This document shows, one piece after another, positions 1 through 6,587 of a stretch of 7,670 nt of DNA (the stretch's first letter is position 1; the number at the start of each line of letters is the position of its first letter). The notes beneath the pieces were generated by a model. It was not told the origin of the DNA, searched no databases, and saw only the letters and a program-made list of their open reading frames with translations. This stretch comes from Anaerolineales bacterium UBA6663 (GTDB taxonomy: Bacteria > Chloroflexota > Anaerolineae > Anaerolineales > UBA6663), in contig DKKP01000105.1 of the NCBI GenBank assembly GCA_002455335.1, forward strand, positions 8,074 through 15,743, read 5' to 3'. A program made the translations under genes and the position numbers.

Positions 1-701
1 TTGACCAGGCGCGTGATCGCCTTCATCGCCTCGGCGATCTTCTCGTCGGCCGCCTCGTCGCTCTCGCGGGCGAAGGCGCGCACGACCTGCACGCCCGTGG
101 CGTACTCCTGCACGGCCGACGAGACAGCGCCGAGCGCGTTGTCGATCCGCAGGAACATGGGCTCGGCGATCCGGCCCAGCCGCAGCGTGACGAAGGTCAT
201 GACGAGCAGCGGCGTCAGGCCGATCGCCGTCAACAGCGGCGACTCGCTCGTGAGGAAGAACAGGATGCCGGCGAGCAGCATGAGCACGTTGAGCAGGTCG
301 ATCGCGCCCTGACCGATGAAGCGCGATACGGCGCTGACGTCCTCGGTGCAGCGGCTCATCAACTGGCCGGTCTGCGCCTGATCGTGGTAGCCGAAGTGCA
401 GGCGCTGGATCTTGTCGTACAGGGCGTTACGCAGGTCGAAACCGGTCCGGTTGACCAGCCACTCGCCGAGATAGCGGCGGCCGAAGGCGAAGATCGCGCG
501 CGCGAAGCCGATCGCCAGGATCGTCAGGGCGGCGCGCGTCAGGGCCTTGGGGTCGTTATTACCGAGGCCCTCGTCGATGACAGAGCGGATGATCCCGGGC
601 ACCCACAGGCTTGCAAGGGTCAGCAGGGCCGTGCTCACGACGAGCGCGGCCACCTGTAGGCGATACGGGCGGAGCGGCCTGAAAAGGCGAAGTAGATTCA
701 C
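1..701 (-). CDS. ABC exporter, N-terminal transmembrane half (partial, cut by left edge)
   Basis: Probable type I ABC exporter of the MsbA/MdlB/multidrug class. Such proteins fuse a six-helix membrane domain to an ATPase and work as dimers. Only the first 233 residues are in the window, so the ATPase domain (Walker A, signature, Walker B) is not visible. Visible features: a basic N-terminus, hydrophobic helices at about residues 15-38, 57-74 and 130-165, the family motif TGQLMSRCTEDVSAV (residues 111-125; compare TGDLMSRxTNDV), and a VQEYATGVQVVRAFARE stretch near residue 200, typical of the coupling-helix region. The start is GTG at 701-699. An in-frame TGA lies three codons upstream, and GGTGA sits six bases before the GTG. 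It is transcribed away from the kinase operon from its own promoter at 733-761. The substrate cannot be inferred, and a neighbouring half-transporter partner to the left is possible. The family call is secure; the start is fairly secure. Confidence 0.9.
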   Translation of the reverse strand, partial: MNLLRLFRPLRPYRLQVAALVVSTALLTLASLWVPGIIRSVIDEGLGNNDPKALTRAALTILAIGFARAIFAFGRRYLGEWLVNRTGFDLRNALYDKIQRLHFGYHDQAQTGQLMSRCTEDVSAVSRFIGQGAIDLLNVLMLLAGILFFLTSESPLLTAIGLTPLLVMTFVTLRLGRIAEPMFLRIDNALGAVSSAVQEYATGVQVVRAFARESDEAADEKIAEAMKAITRLV

Positions 702-732
702 TTTTGTTCACCGGAGGGAACGCAGAAAGGTC

Positions 733-761
733 AGTGTACCGCTCTCGACGGCATTCTTCAA
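733..761 (-). promoter_or_regulatory. Sigma70-type promoter for the ABC exporter
   Basis: Read on the minus strand, TTGAAG (complement of 756-761) is followed after exactly 17 bases by TACACT (complement of 733-738). This is close to TTGACA-N17-TATAAT. Transcription would start near 726, giving a leader of about 25 bases before the GTG at 701 with the GGTGA ribosome site inside it. Distance, orientation and spacing all agree, in an otherwise GC-rich sequence. It is a prediction from sequence only. Confidence 0.6.
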
Positions 762-856
762 GGATCCACGAAGGGCCGGGGCGAGTAGGGCGAGCGCCGG
801 CGCGCCACACGCCAAAGGGTGATATCCGACAGTATCGAGGGACGGGCCGATCGTCT

Positions 857-870
857 TACAATGCCCGGCA
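857..870 (+). promoter_or_regulatory. Possible -10 element for the kinase operon, with a possible leaderless start at 870
   Basis: TACAAT at 857-862 is five of six bases of the sigma70 -10 consensus. A start point seven to eight bases downstream would fall at 869-870, exactly on an in-frame ATG (870-872). No ribosome-binding site precedes any of the candidate starts, which would fit a leaderless message. Against this, I see no convincing -35 element 16-18 bases upstream, and the hexamer overlaps the alternative ATG at 861. Confidence 0.25.
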
Positions 871-2843
871 TGACGGCCGTTTCTTCACTCCACGCCCTTG
901 CCCCGCTCATCGCTCTGGTCTCGCAGCACGAAGACTGGATCCTGCGACGCGTCATCGACTACGCCAAGGTGCACGAGTACACGCGTTACACCTCGACTCT
1001 GATCGAAGCCTGGCGCATCTCGATCCGGTCGCTCAGCGAAGCGATGGCCCAGGTGCTTGCGGCGCAGGAGGAGGTCTCGCCGCCCAGCCTCGACGACACG
1101 TTCAACGAGACGGTCATCGACCAGTTCAGCATCATCGAGGTCCGCAAGCACCGCGCGCGCGGCGTCACCCTGGGCATGTTCCTGGGGCTGGTCAAGTACT
1201 ACCGACGCGGGTACTACGACCTGGTGCGCGACCAGAAGTTCGCCGCCTCTCTCGAGCGCGAGTACCTCGACTTCCTCGAGCGCTTCTTCGACAGGTTCGA
1301 GATCGGCTACAGCGTCGAATGGAACACGCTCAACGCCGACCAGTCGGTGAGCGAGCTGCAAGACCAAAACCGCACGCTGACCAACGAAAAGAACAAGTAC
1401 CTGACGATCTTCGAAAGCCTGTACGACCCGGTCATCCTGCTCGATCGCGCGAACCTGATCGAGAACGTCAACCAGGCGGCGGCCGAGCTGTTTCAGGCGC
1501 ACAACCTGACCGGGCACCGTTACTACGATCAGCACCCCGTCCAACAGGCCTTCCCCTGGTTAGCCGACGAGATCGCGGCCTTCTCGGCCAGCGGCGAGCA
1601 AGAGCTCGTGGTCGTCAAGAACCTGGAGACGGCGCAGGGCCAGCGTCACTTCCAGGTCAAGATGAAACGGATGCAGGACGTCAGCGAGAAGTACTGGGGC
1701 ACAGTCCTCATCCTCAACGACCTGACCGAACGCATCAAGAAGGAAGAGGCGCTGACGCTCAACCGCGCCATCCTGCGCTGGGTGAACACCCTGGTCGGGC
1801 TCAGCCAACGCCTCGCCGGCGGCGCCGATACCGAGGACGTGTTGTTGGAGGCGATGAGCGCGCTGTATGAACTGACCGAGCCCGATGCGGCCGTGTTGGG
1901 GATGTGGGAGCCCGAGGCCGGGCACTTCCGGCTGAAGTATCGGGCCGGTGCCGGCGGGCTGGAGAAGAGCGAACACACCTACGTCCCGGCGCCGGGCGAA
2001 CTCGACGCGCCAGTTGCCGAACGCATCCCGGGGTTCGTGCAGACGTTCGACCAGGTGCTGGCCCTCCCGCTCAAGACCAATGAGCAGCCCGTCGGCCGCT
2101 TGTGGGTCGGGCGGGCACAGCCTCGGCCCTTCAGCGCCTCGGAGCGTGTCGTGCTCGAAAGCCTGGCGCACCAGATGTTGATCGCGATCGAGCACGCGCG
2201 CCTGACCGAGCAAATCGAATCGGGCGCCGTGGTCGCCGAACGGGCCCGGCTGTCGCGCGAGATGCACGACGGGCTGGCCCAGATCCTGGGGTTCTTGAGC
2301 CTGCAGATGCAGTCGCTCGACTCGCTCGTTAGCCAGGGCAAACTCGACGAGACCCGGGCCGAGCTCCGCCGCGCGCGCGAACGGATCCGCGACGCCCAGG
2401 CCGAGGTGCGCGAGAACATCCTCAACCTGCGCACCGTGCTCTCGAAGAACGGCGAGGTGGTGCCGTTCCTGTGCGAGTACATCGCCCAGTTCGGTGAGCA
2501 AACGGGCATCCAGACCCACGTGCACTGCGCGGACAATCCGCGCACCAGCCTGTCGCCGGTCTGCGAGGTCCAACTCGTGCGCATCATGCAGGAGGCGCTG
2601 GCCAATGTGCGCCAGCATGCCAACGCCAACAACGTGTGGGTCTCGCTGGGTGAAAGCGGCGCGGGGTTCGAGGTCGAGATCCGCGACGATGGCGTGGGCT
2701 TCATCGAGCCCACGGCCGGGAAGCGCTTTGGGCTGAAGTCGATGCGCGAGCGCACCGAAAGTGTGCACGGCGAGTTGGTCATCGACTCGACCCCGGGCCT
2801 TGGCACGCGGATCCACCTGCGCGTCCCGCGCAGCGACAAGTGA
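861..2843 (+). CDS. Cytoplasmic sensor histidine kinase (novel N-terminal region, PAS, GAF, HisKA_3, HATPase_c)
   Basis: Sensor kinase of the NarX/DegS/LiaS class. It should autophosphorylate on histidine and pass the phosphate to the regulator encoded next. With the start at 861 it is 660 residues. Domains in order: a helical N-terminal region (about 5-170) that I cannot name; a short linker with coiled-coil character; a PAS domain (about 179-300, opening KYLTIFESLYDPVILLD); a GAF domain (about 303-455); HisKA_3 with the H-box REMHDGLAQ (His469); and an ATPase domain with N-box EALANVRQHA (Asn582), DDGVGF (Asp610 in the second D) and a late FGLKSMRER motif. No transmembrane segment is visible, so it probably senses a cytoplasmic signal. 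The start is uncertain: GTG 819, ATG 861 and ATG 870 are all in frame and none has a well-spaced Shine-Dalgarno site. I prefer 861 or 870 because residues upstream look non-conserved in character. The signal is unknown. The family call is very secure. Confidence 0.92.
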   Translation: MPGMTAVSSLHALAPLIALVSQHEDWILRRVIDYAKVHEYTRYTSTLIEAWRISIRSLSEAMAQVLAAQEEVSPPSLDDTFNETVIDQFSIIEVRKHRARGVTLGMFLGLVKYYRRGYYDLVRDQKFAASLEREYLDFLERFFDRFEIGYSVEWNTLNADQSVSELQDQNRTLTNEKNKYLTIFESLYDPVILLDRANLIENVNQAAAELFQAHNLTGHRYYDQHPVQQAFPWLADEIAAFSASGEQELVVVKNLETAQGQRHFQVKMKRMQDVSEKYWGTVLILNDLTERIKKEEALTLNRAILRWVNTLVGLSQRLAGGADTEDVLLEAMSALYELTEPDAAVLGMWEPEAGHFRLKYRAGAGGLEKSEHTYVPAPGELDAPVAERIPGFVQTFDQVLALPLKTNEQPVGRLWVGRAQPRPFSASERVVLESLAHQMLIAIEHARLTEQIESGAVVAERARLSREMHDGLAQILGFLSLQMQSLDSLVSQGKLDETRAELRRARERIRDAQAEVRENILNLRTVLSKNGEVVPFLCEYIAQFGEQTGIQTHVHCADNPRTSLSPVCEVQLVRIMQEALANVRQHANANNVWVSLGESGAGFEVEIRDDGVGFIEPTAGKRFGLKSMRERTESVHGELVIDSTPGLGTRIHLRVPRSDK

Positions 2844-2856
2844 GGGCGAGCCCGCC

Positions 2857-3525
2857 ATGAGCACACCGCTTCCCAAACAACTTCCCTTGCGAACGATCGT
2901 GGCCGACGATCATCGCCTCTTTCGCCAGGGCCTGATCTCTTTGATGAACACACGCCCCGATCTGGTGACCGTAGTCGGCGAAGCCGAGGACGGCGCCGGC
3001 GTGGTCGCGATGTGCGAACAACGCTGCCCCGACCTTGTGCTGCTGGACATCCTGATGCCTCAGGTCGACGGCCTGCAGGCCGCGCGCCGCATCCGCGAGC
3101 GCTGCCCGGAAACGGCCATCATCATGCTGACCGCCTCCGAAACCGACGAGCACCTCGAGCAAGCCCTGCGCCTGGGCGTGGCCGGCTACCTGCCGAAGAG
3201 CCTGGATTCGAGCGAGCTCTTCGACCTTGTGCTGGGCATGACCCGCGGCGAGGTGGCCGTGACTCACGCCACGGCCACCCGCGTGATGCGCAGCCTCGGC
3301 CGTAACCGCCAACAAGATCCGCTCGACCAGATCACGGCGCGCGAACTCGAAGTGCTCAAGCTGGCCGCCGCCGGCGAGAGCAACCCCCAGATCGCGACGC
3401 GCCTGCAGATCTCGGTCAACACGGTCAAGGCGCACGTCAAGAGCATCCTCGAGAAACTCAACCTGGAGAACCGCACGCAACTGGCGGCCTACGCCATGCG
3501 CCGCGGCCTGAGCGATCCGGCCTGA
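2857..3525 (+). CDS. NarL/LuxR-family two-component response regulator
   Basis: A 222-residue transcription factor with the standard NarL/FixJ layout. The receiver domain (about 12-128) has the acidic pair Asp17-Asp18, phosphoacceptor Asp64 (in LVLLDILMP), the switch Thr92 (IIMLTAS) and Lys114 (GYLPKS), so all key receiver residues are present. The C-terminal LuxR-type helix-turn-helix (about 157-218) contains TARELEVLKLAAAGESN and the recognition-helix stretch ISVNTVKAHVKSILEKL. The ATG at 2857 lies 13 bases after the kinase stop. GAGGG at 2842-2846 overlaps that stop, so the two genes are almost certainly cotranscribed and translationally linked. Phosphorylation by the upstream kinase should promote dimer binding to DNA. 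Its targets are not shown by the sequence; the respiratory operon starting 140 bases downstream is the obvious candidate. Confidence 0.95.
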   Translation: MSTPLPKQLPLRTIVADDHRLFRQGLISLMNTRPDLVTVVGEAEDGAGVVAMCEQRCPDLVLLDILMPQVDGLQAARRIRERCPETAIIMLTASETDEHLEQALRLGVAGYLPKSLDSSELFDLVLGMTRGEVAVTHATATRVMRSLGRNRQQDPLDQITARELEVLKLAAAGESNPQIATRLQISVNTVKAHVKSILEKLNLENRTQLAAYAMRRGLSDPA

Positions 3526-3543
3526 GTCACCCTGTCGGATGAA

Positions 3544-3565
3544 GCCCGGGATAGCCCACCTGGGT
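3544..3565 (+). terminator. Weak stem-loop after the response regulator
   Basis: GCCCGGG (3544-3550) can pair with CCTGGGT (3559-3565) to give a seven-pair stem including two G-U pairs, with an eight-base loop. It lies about 20 bases after the regulator's stop codon. No run of T residues follows, so it is not a canonical intrinsic terminator. It could be an attenuating or stabilising hairpin, or chance pairing in GC-rich DNA. Confidence 0.2.
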
Positions 3566-3610
3566 AATGCACAAACTGTCGCGTGGCGGGATGCGGCCCG
3601 CAACCGGAGA

Positions 3611-3643
3611 TGTTAATGTCTATGTGAATTTAAGCACAAAGAC
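3611..3643 (+). promoter_or_regulatory. AT-rich promoter patch with CRP/FNR-like inverted repeat upstream of the respiratory operon
   Basis: The arms GTCTATGTG (3618-3626) and CACAAAGAC (3635-3643) are inverted repeats matching at eight of nine positions around the eight-base AT-rich spacer AATTTAAG. The core TGTG-N8-CACA has the same geometry as the CRP-family consensus TGTGA-N6-TCACA (here TGTGA-N6-GCACA, nine of ten matches). It ends 21 bases before the chaperone ATG. A weak extended -10 (TG at 3611-3612, TAATGT at 3614-3619) just upstream would put the transcription start inside the repeat, which suits a repressor-type or overlapping site better than class II activation. Site function and the binding protein are inferred; the repeat itself is seen directly. 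Confidence 0.45.
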
Positions 3644-3664
3644 TGACGCAAACCCGGATCCGCG

Positions 3665-4210
3665 ATGACCGCTCAGACACCCTCGATCCTGCATTTCAGC
3701 CGCTTCTTCTTCGCCGCCAACGCCGCCGAACTGCAAAGCGCCTACGAAGGTCTGGCGTCTGACGGCGCGCCCCTGCCCGTCGTCACGGATTGGCGGGAGG
3801 TGGCGTTCTCGTTCAACAGGCTGTTCGTCGGGCCGCGCGCCTTGCAGGCGCCGCCGTATGCGTCGTTGTACCTCGACGGCGACGACACGCGCCTGATGGG
3901 CGCCTCGACCAGCCGGATCCGCCAGCTGTACGCCATGCTGGGTCTGGCCTCGCCCTGGCAAGACCGCATCCCAGACGATCACCTGGCCCTCGAACTCGAT
4001 GCGCTCTGGCAGATCGAGCAGGCTCTGGCGACCGTCGCCTCACCGCAGCTGCAAGACGCGCGCGATTACCTGATCGGGCGTCTGCGGGCCTGGGTGCCCG
4101 CGTTCGTCGGGCGCATTCAGGCAGCTCCCCAAGTTCATCCGGTCATCGTGGCCGTGGCCGACGCTCTGACGCGGGCGTTGGGCCGGGTCGACCCGATCGC
4201 CGTTTGTTGA
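3665..4210 (+). CDS. TorD/DmsD/NarJ-family molybdoenzyme chaperone
   Basis: A 181-residue cytoplasmic, mostly helical protein of the redox enzyme maturation chaperone family. These bind the Tat signal peptide and apo-form of a molybdenum enzyme until the cofactor is inserted, and so prevent premature export. Diagnostic features are FNRLFVGPRAL (50-60), the APPYASLYLD stretch (62-71) that matches the family's P-P-x-x-S-x-Y-L/V-D, the GASTSRIRQLYAMLGL segment (79-94), and the signature PDDHLALEL (103-111). Length is close to the 180-210 residues usual for the family. There is no signal peptide or membrane segment. The ATG at 3665 lacks an obvious Shine-Dalgarno sequence; the next in-frame Met is near residue 78, far too late, so 3665 is the sensible start. 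It is the first gene of the operon and lies 47 bases before its presumed client, the catalytic subunit, which carries a matching twin-arginine signal. Confidence 0.88.
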   Translation: MTAQTPSILHFSRFFFAANAAELQSAYEGLASDGAPLPVVTDWREVAFSFNRLFVGPRALQAPPYASLYLDGDDTRLMGASTSRIRQLYAMLGLASPWQDRIPDDHLALELDALWQIEQALATVASPQLQDARDYLIGRLRAWVPAFVGRIQAAPQVHPVIVAVADALTRALGRVDPIAVC

Positions 4211-4257
4211 TCTCGAAAACTCATTGCTTCAGACAGTCAAGGAAAGGACGGCTTCAG

Positions 4258-6576
4258 ATGCACGAATCGAAGTCATCGGGCGCCCAAAACATCGCGCTCG
4301 CGCTTGGCAACAACCTCTCGCGTCGCAGTTTCTTGAAGATCCTGATGATGACGGGGGCGGCCGCGGCGCTCCCCGGCACAGGGCTGCTGCGCTCGTTCTC
4401 GCAGGAGGGCCCGGTCTTTGGGCGCGCGACGTTCGCGGGGCCTGGCGCGTATCAGACGTTCCGCAACGCCTGCCCGCGCAACTGCTACGACACCTGCGGC
4501 ATCGTCAGCTACGTCAAGGACGGCGTGCTCGAGTTCGTCGAGGGCGAACCGACCTCGACCTACACCAACGGCGGCCTGTGCGTGAAGGGCTACGCCTACC
4601 CGCGCACGGTGTACAGCCCGGATCGGATCAAGTACCCGATGCGCCAGGTCGGGCGCGGCTCGGGCAACTGGGAGCGCATCTCCTGGGAGGAAGCCCTGGA
4701 CGCCATCTCCGGCAAGATCCTGGAGATCAAGGAGAAGGACGGCTCGCTCCTGGGCATGGCGCTGACCAAGTACTCGGGCAACTTCGGGATCACGCACTAC
4801 GGTGTCGAGGGCATGCTGTCATCGCTCGGGTACACCACGCGCTTCGTCGGCACGCCGTGCTGGCCGGCCGGCATCGACGCCCAGAACTACGACATGGGCA
4901 ACATGTGGTGCAACGACCCGGAGGACATGGCCCAATCCAAGTACATCATCGTCTGGGGCGCTAACCCCGCCTACTGCTCGGTGCACTCGCTCAAGTACAT
5001 CTATGAAGCCAAGAAGCGCGGCGCCAAGGTCGTGGTGATCGACCCGGTGCTGACGCAGACCGCGGTCAAGGGCGACGAGTACTGGCAGATCAAGCCCGGC
5101 GCCGACGGCGCGTTGGCGCTCGCCATGTCGCGCCATCTGATCGACCAGGGCCTGGTCAGCCGCGAGTGGGTCGCGGCCAACGGCCTCGGCTACGACGAAT
5201 ACGAGGCTTACATCAAGGCCAACGTCACTGTCGAGTGGGGCGCCGAGCAGGCCGGGCTGCCGGTTGACGTCGTCAAGCGTGTGGCCGAGGAGTTCGCGGC
5301 CGCCGACCCGGCCACGATCTGGATCGGCTACGGCATGCAGCGCCATGTCAACGGTGGCGTCAACGTGCGCGCCATCGACGCGCTTGTCGCGATGACCGGC
5401 AACGTCGGCAAACCCGGCGGCGGCGCGCGCTACGGTCACCTGTTCACCTGGGGCTTCAACTACAACGCCATGGTCCAGGCCGCGCCCGAGGGCTCGGTCG
5501 GGTACACCGGCGCGACCGGCCCGAAGGGCGAGTTCGACACCGGCCAGGGCGCCGATGCGGCCGCGACCTACACCGACCGCACCTTCAACATCAACAAAAT
5601 CGGCCAGGAGATCCTGGACGCCCAGGACCCGCCGGTGCGGCTGCTGTGGATCGCCAACAAGAACGTCGTCAGCCAGGACTTCGACAAGAACAAGATCGTC
5701 AAGGCCTTTGAGAAGGTCGAGATGATCGTGGCCGTCGACTTGTTCTTCAACCCGACGGTCGAGCAGGCCGACATCGTTCTGCCGACTGTCACGCCGTTCG
5801 AGGATTGGACAGTCAACGTCTCGTACTGGCACTACTGGCTGCACCTGAACGAACAGGCGATCAAACCGCTGTTCGAGACCAAGTCGGACATCGAGATCGC
5901 CTCGGCGCTCTCGGCCGTGCTCAACGCCAAGCAGCCCGGCTCGTGCACGTTCCCGCAAAACATCGACGCCAAGGAGATGATGATCAAGGAGTTCAACGAC
6001 GGGATCTATCAACTCTTTGGCATCACGTCCTGGGAAGACCTGCGCAAGGGCGCGGCCAAGGCCAAACTGCCCTCGTCGGCCTCGTGGTCGGATCTGAAGT
6101 TCGCGACGCCTTCGGGCAAGTACGAATTCAAGTCCGAGATCGCGCAGACCAACGGACACACCGCGCTGCCCGAGTACAAGGCCGGGCGCGAGGCCTACGC
6201 GCCGCTGCGCCTGCTCACGCCGCACGCCAAGCACGGTCTGCACTCGCAGTTCCAGAACCTCGACTGGATGCACGACCTCAACCCGGAGCCGCTTGTGTAC
6301 GTCCATCCGCGGACGGCCGGCGCCAAGGGCATCGTCGACGGCGACACCGTGCGGGTCTTCAACCCAACCGGCGAGATCAGGCTCAAGGCCCAGCTGACCA
6401 ATAACGTCCCGGCCGACACGCTGTTGATGTACGAGGCCTGGTTCGGCGCCAAGAACGGCTTCAACGTCAACCTGCTGGTCGACGACGTCTCGTCGGACAT
6501 GGGCGCCTACAAGACCGGCTCGCCGGGTGTGGCGATCCACGACCAGTTCGCGGACATCGAGAAAGTCGCGGCGTAG
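4258..6576 (+). CDS. Tat-exported molybdopterin oxidoreductase, catalytic subunit (DMSO reductase superfamily, predicted Cys Mo ligand)
   Basis: A 772-residue Mo-bis-MGD enzyme acting as the catalytic subunit of a quinol-linked complex outside the cytoplasmic membrane. The N-terminus has a textbook twin-arginine motif, SRRSFLK (21-27), followed by a hydrophobic stretch. An N-terminal [4Fe-4S] site follows with pattern C-x3-C-x3-C-x27-C (Cys72, Cys76, Cys80, Cys108) and the usual Lys110 just after. Next come YSPDRIKYPM and the WEEALD stretch, then central pterin-binding motifs (IIVWGANPAYC; VVVIDPVLTQTA; IKPGADGALALAM), and a C-terminal dinucleotide-binding domain (from about RLLTPHAKHGLHSQF onward, with VDGDTVRVFNPTGEI). 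The position that is the Mo-ligating Ser in E. coli DmsA (GDYSS) aligns with Cys201 in GTPCWPAG, as in Psr/Nap/Fdh-type enzymes, so the substrate may not be DMSO. The start at 4258 is set by AAGGAAAGG (4239-4247) and by the Tat motif lying directly after it; the reading frame is open further upstream only as a shadow of the chaperone gene. The substrate is unassigned. Confidence 0.93.
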   Translation: MHESKSSGAQNIALALGNNLSRRSFLKILMMTGAAAALPGTGLLRSFSQEGPVFGRATFAGPGAYQTFRNACPRNCYDTCGIVSYVKDGVLEFVEGEPTSTYTNGGLCVKGYAYPRTVYSPDRIKYPMRQVGRGSGNWERISWEEALDAISGKILEIKEKDGSLLGMALTKYSGNFGITHYGVEGMLSSLGYTTRFVGTPCWPAGIDAQNYDMGNMWCNDPEDMAQSKYIIVWGANPAYCSVHSLKYIYEAKKRGAKVVVIDPVLTQTAVKGDEYWQIKPGADGALALAMSRHLIDQGLVSREWVAANGLGYDEYEAYIKANVTVEWGAEQAGLPVDVVKRVAEEFAAADPATIWIGYGMQRHVNGGVNVRAIDALVAMTGNVGKPGGGARYGHLFTWGFNYNAMVQAAPEGSVGYTGATGPKGEFDTGQGADAAATYTDRTFNINKIGQEILDAQDPPVRLLWIANKNVVSQDFDKNKIVKAFEKVEMIVAVDLFFNPTVEQADIVLPTVTPFEDWTVNVSYWHYWLHLNEQAIKPLFETKSDIEIASALSAVLNAKQPGSCTFPQNIDAKEMMIKEFNDGIYQLFGITSWEDLRKGAAKAKLPSSASWSDLKFATPSGKYEFKSEIAQTNGHTALPEYKAGREAYAPLRLLTPHAKHGLHSQFQNLDWMHDLNPEPLVYVHPRTAGAKGIVDGDTVRVFNPTGEIRLKAQLTNNVPADTLLMYEAWFGAKNGFNVNLLVDDVSSDMGAYKTGSPGVAIHDQFADIEKVAA

Positions 6577-6587
6577 GAGAACACGAC

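Noticed and set aside
384..822. Plus-strand short frames at the left end
   Set aside because: They lie antisense to the ABC exporter gene or across its promoter and show no protein-like features.
885..1544. Minus-strand open frame opposite the kinase N-terminal region
   Set aside because: Its composition is the typical Val/Leu/Asp/Arg-rich antisense shadow, and the plus-strand frame is continuous with known kinase domains.
704..1870. Plus-strand 388-codon frame overlapping the kinase in another frame
   Set aside because: Its product is Arg/Pro/Ala-rich and featureless, while the competing frame encodes PAS and kinase domains.
1560..2876. Minus-strand open frame (438 codons) opposite the kinase gene
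   Set aside because: It is antisense to the GAF, HisKA_3 and ATPase coding sequence, with biased composition and no recognisable motif. It is a GC-rich shadow frame.
3560..3566. TACCCAG on the minus strand, resembling a NarL heptamer
   Set aside because: It is a single seven-base near-match with no second heptamer in a recognisable arrangement, and it lies within the weak stem-loop. Chance occurrence is likely, and the NarL consensus need not apply to this regulator.
2779..3603. Minus-strand open frame opposite the response regulator
   Set aside because: It is antisense to a regulator with all catalytic residues in place; its His/Ala/Gly-rich translation has no motif.
4207..4220. TTGAT half-site of an FNR box before the catalytic subunit gene
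   Set aside because: The second half-site (ATCAA) is absent and no promoter elements are visible, so an internal FNR-controlled promoter is unsupported.
3790..4257. Upstream extension of the catalytic subunit frame through the chaperone gene
   Set aside because: The frame is open only because of base composition. The translated extension is Arg/Pro-rich, whereas 4258 has a strong ribosome site and begins a proper Tat signal peptide.
4819..6540. Long minus-strand open frame (573 codons) opposite the catalytic subunit gene
   Set aside because: It lies entirely antisense to a gene with clear family motifs. Its translation is low-complexity, rich in Val, Asp, Arg and Leu, as expected from the reverse of GC-rich codons. 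No domain motif is visible.
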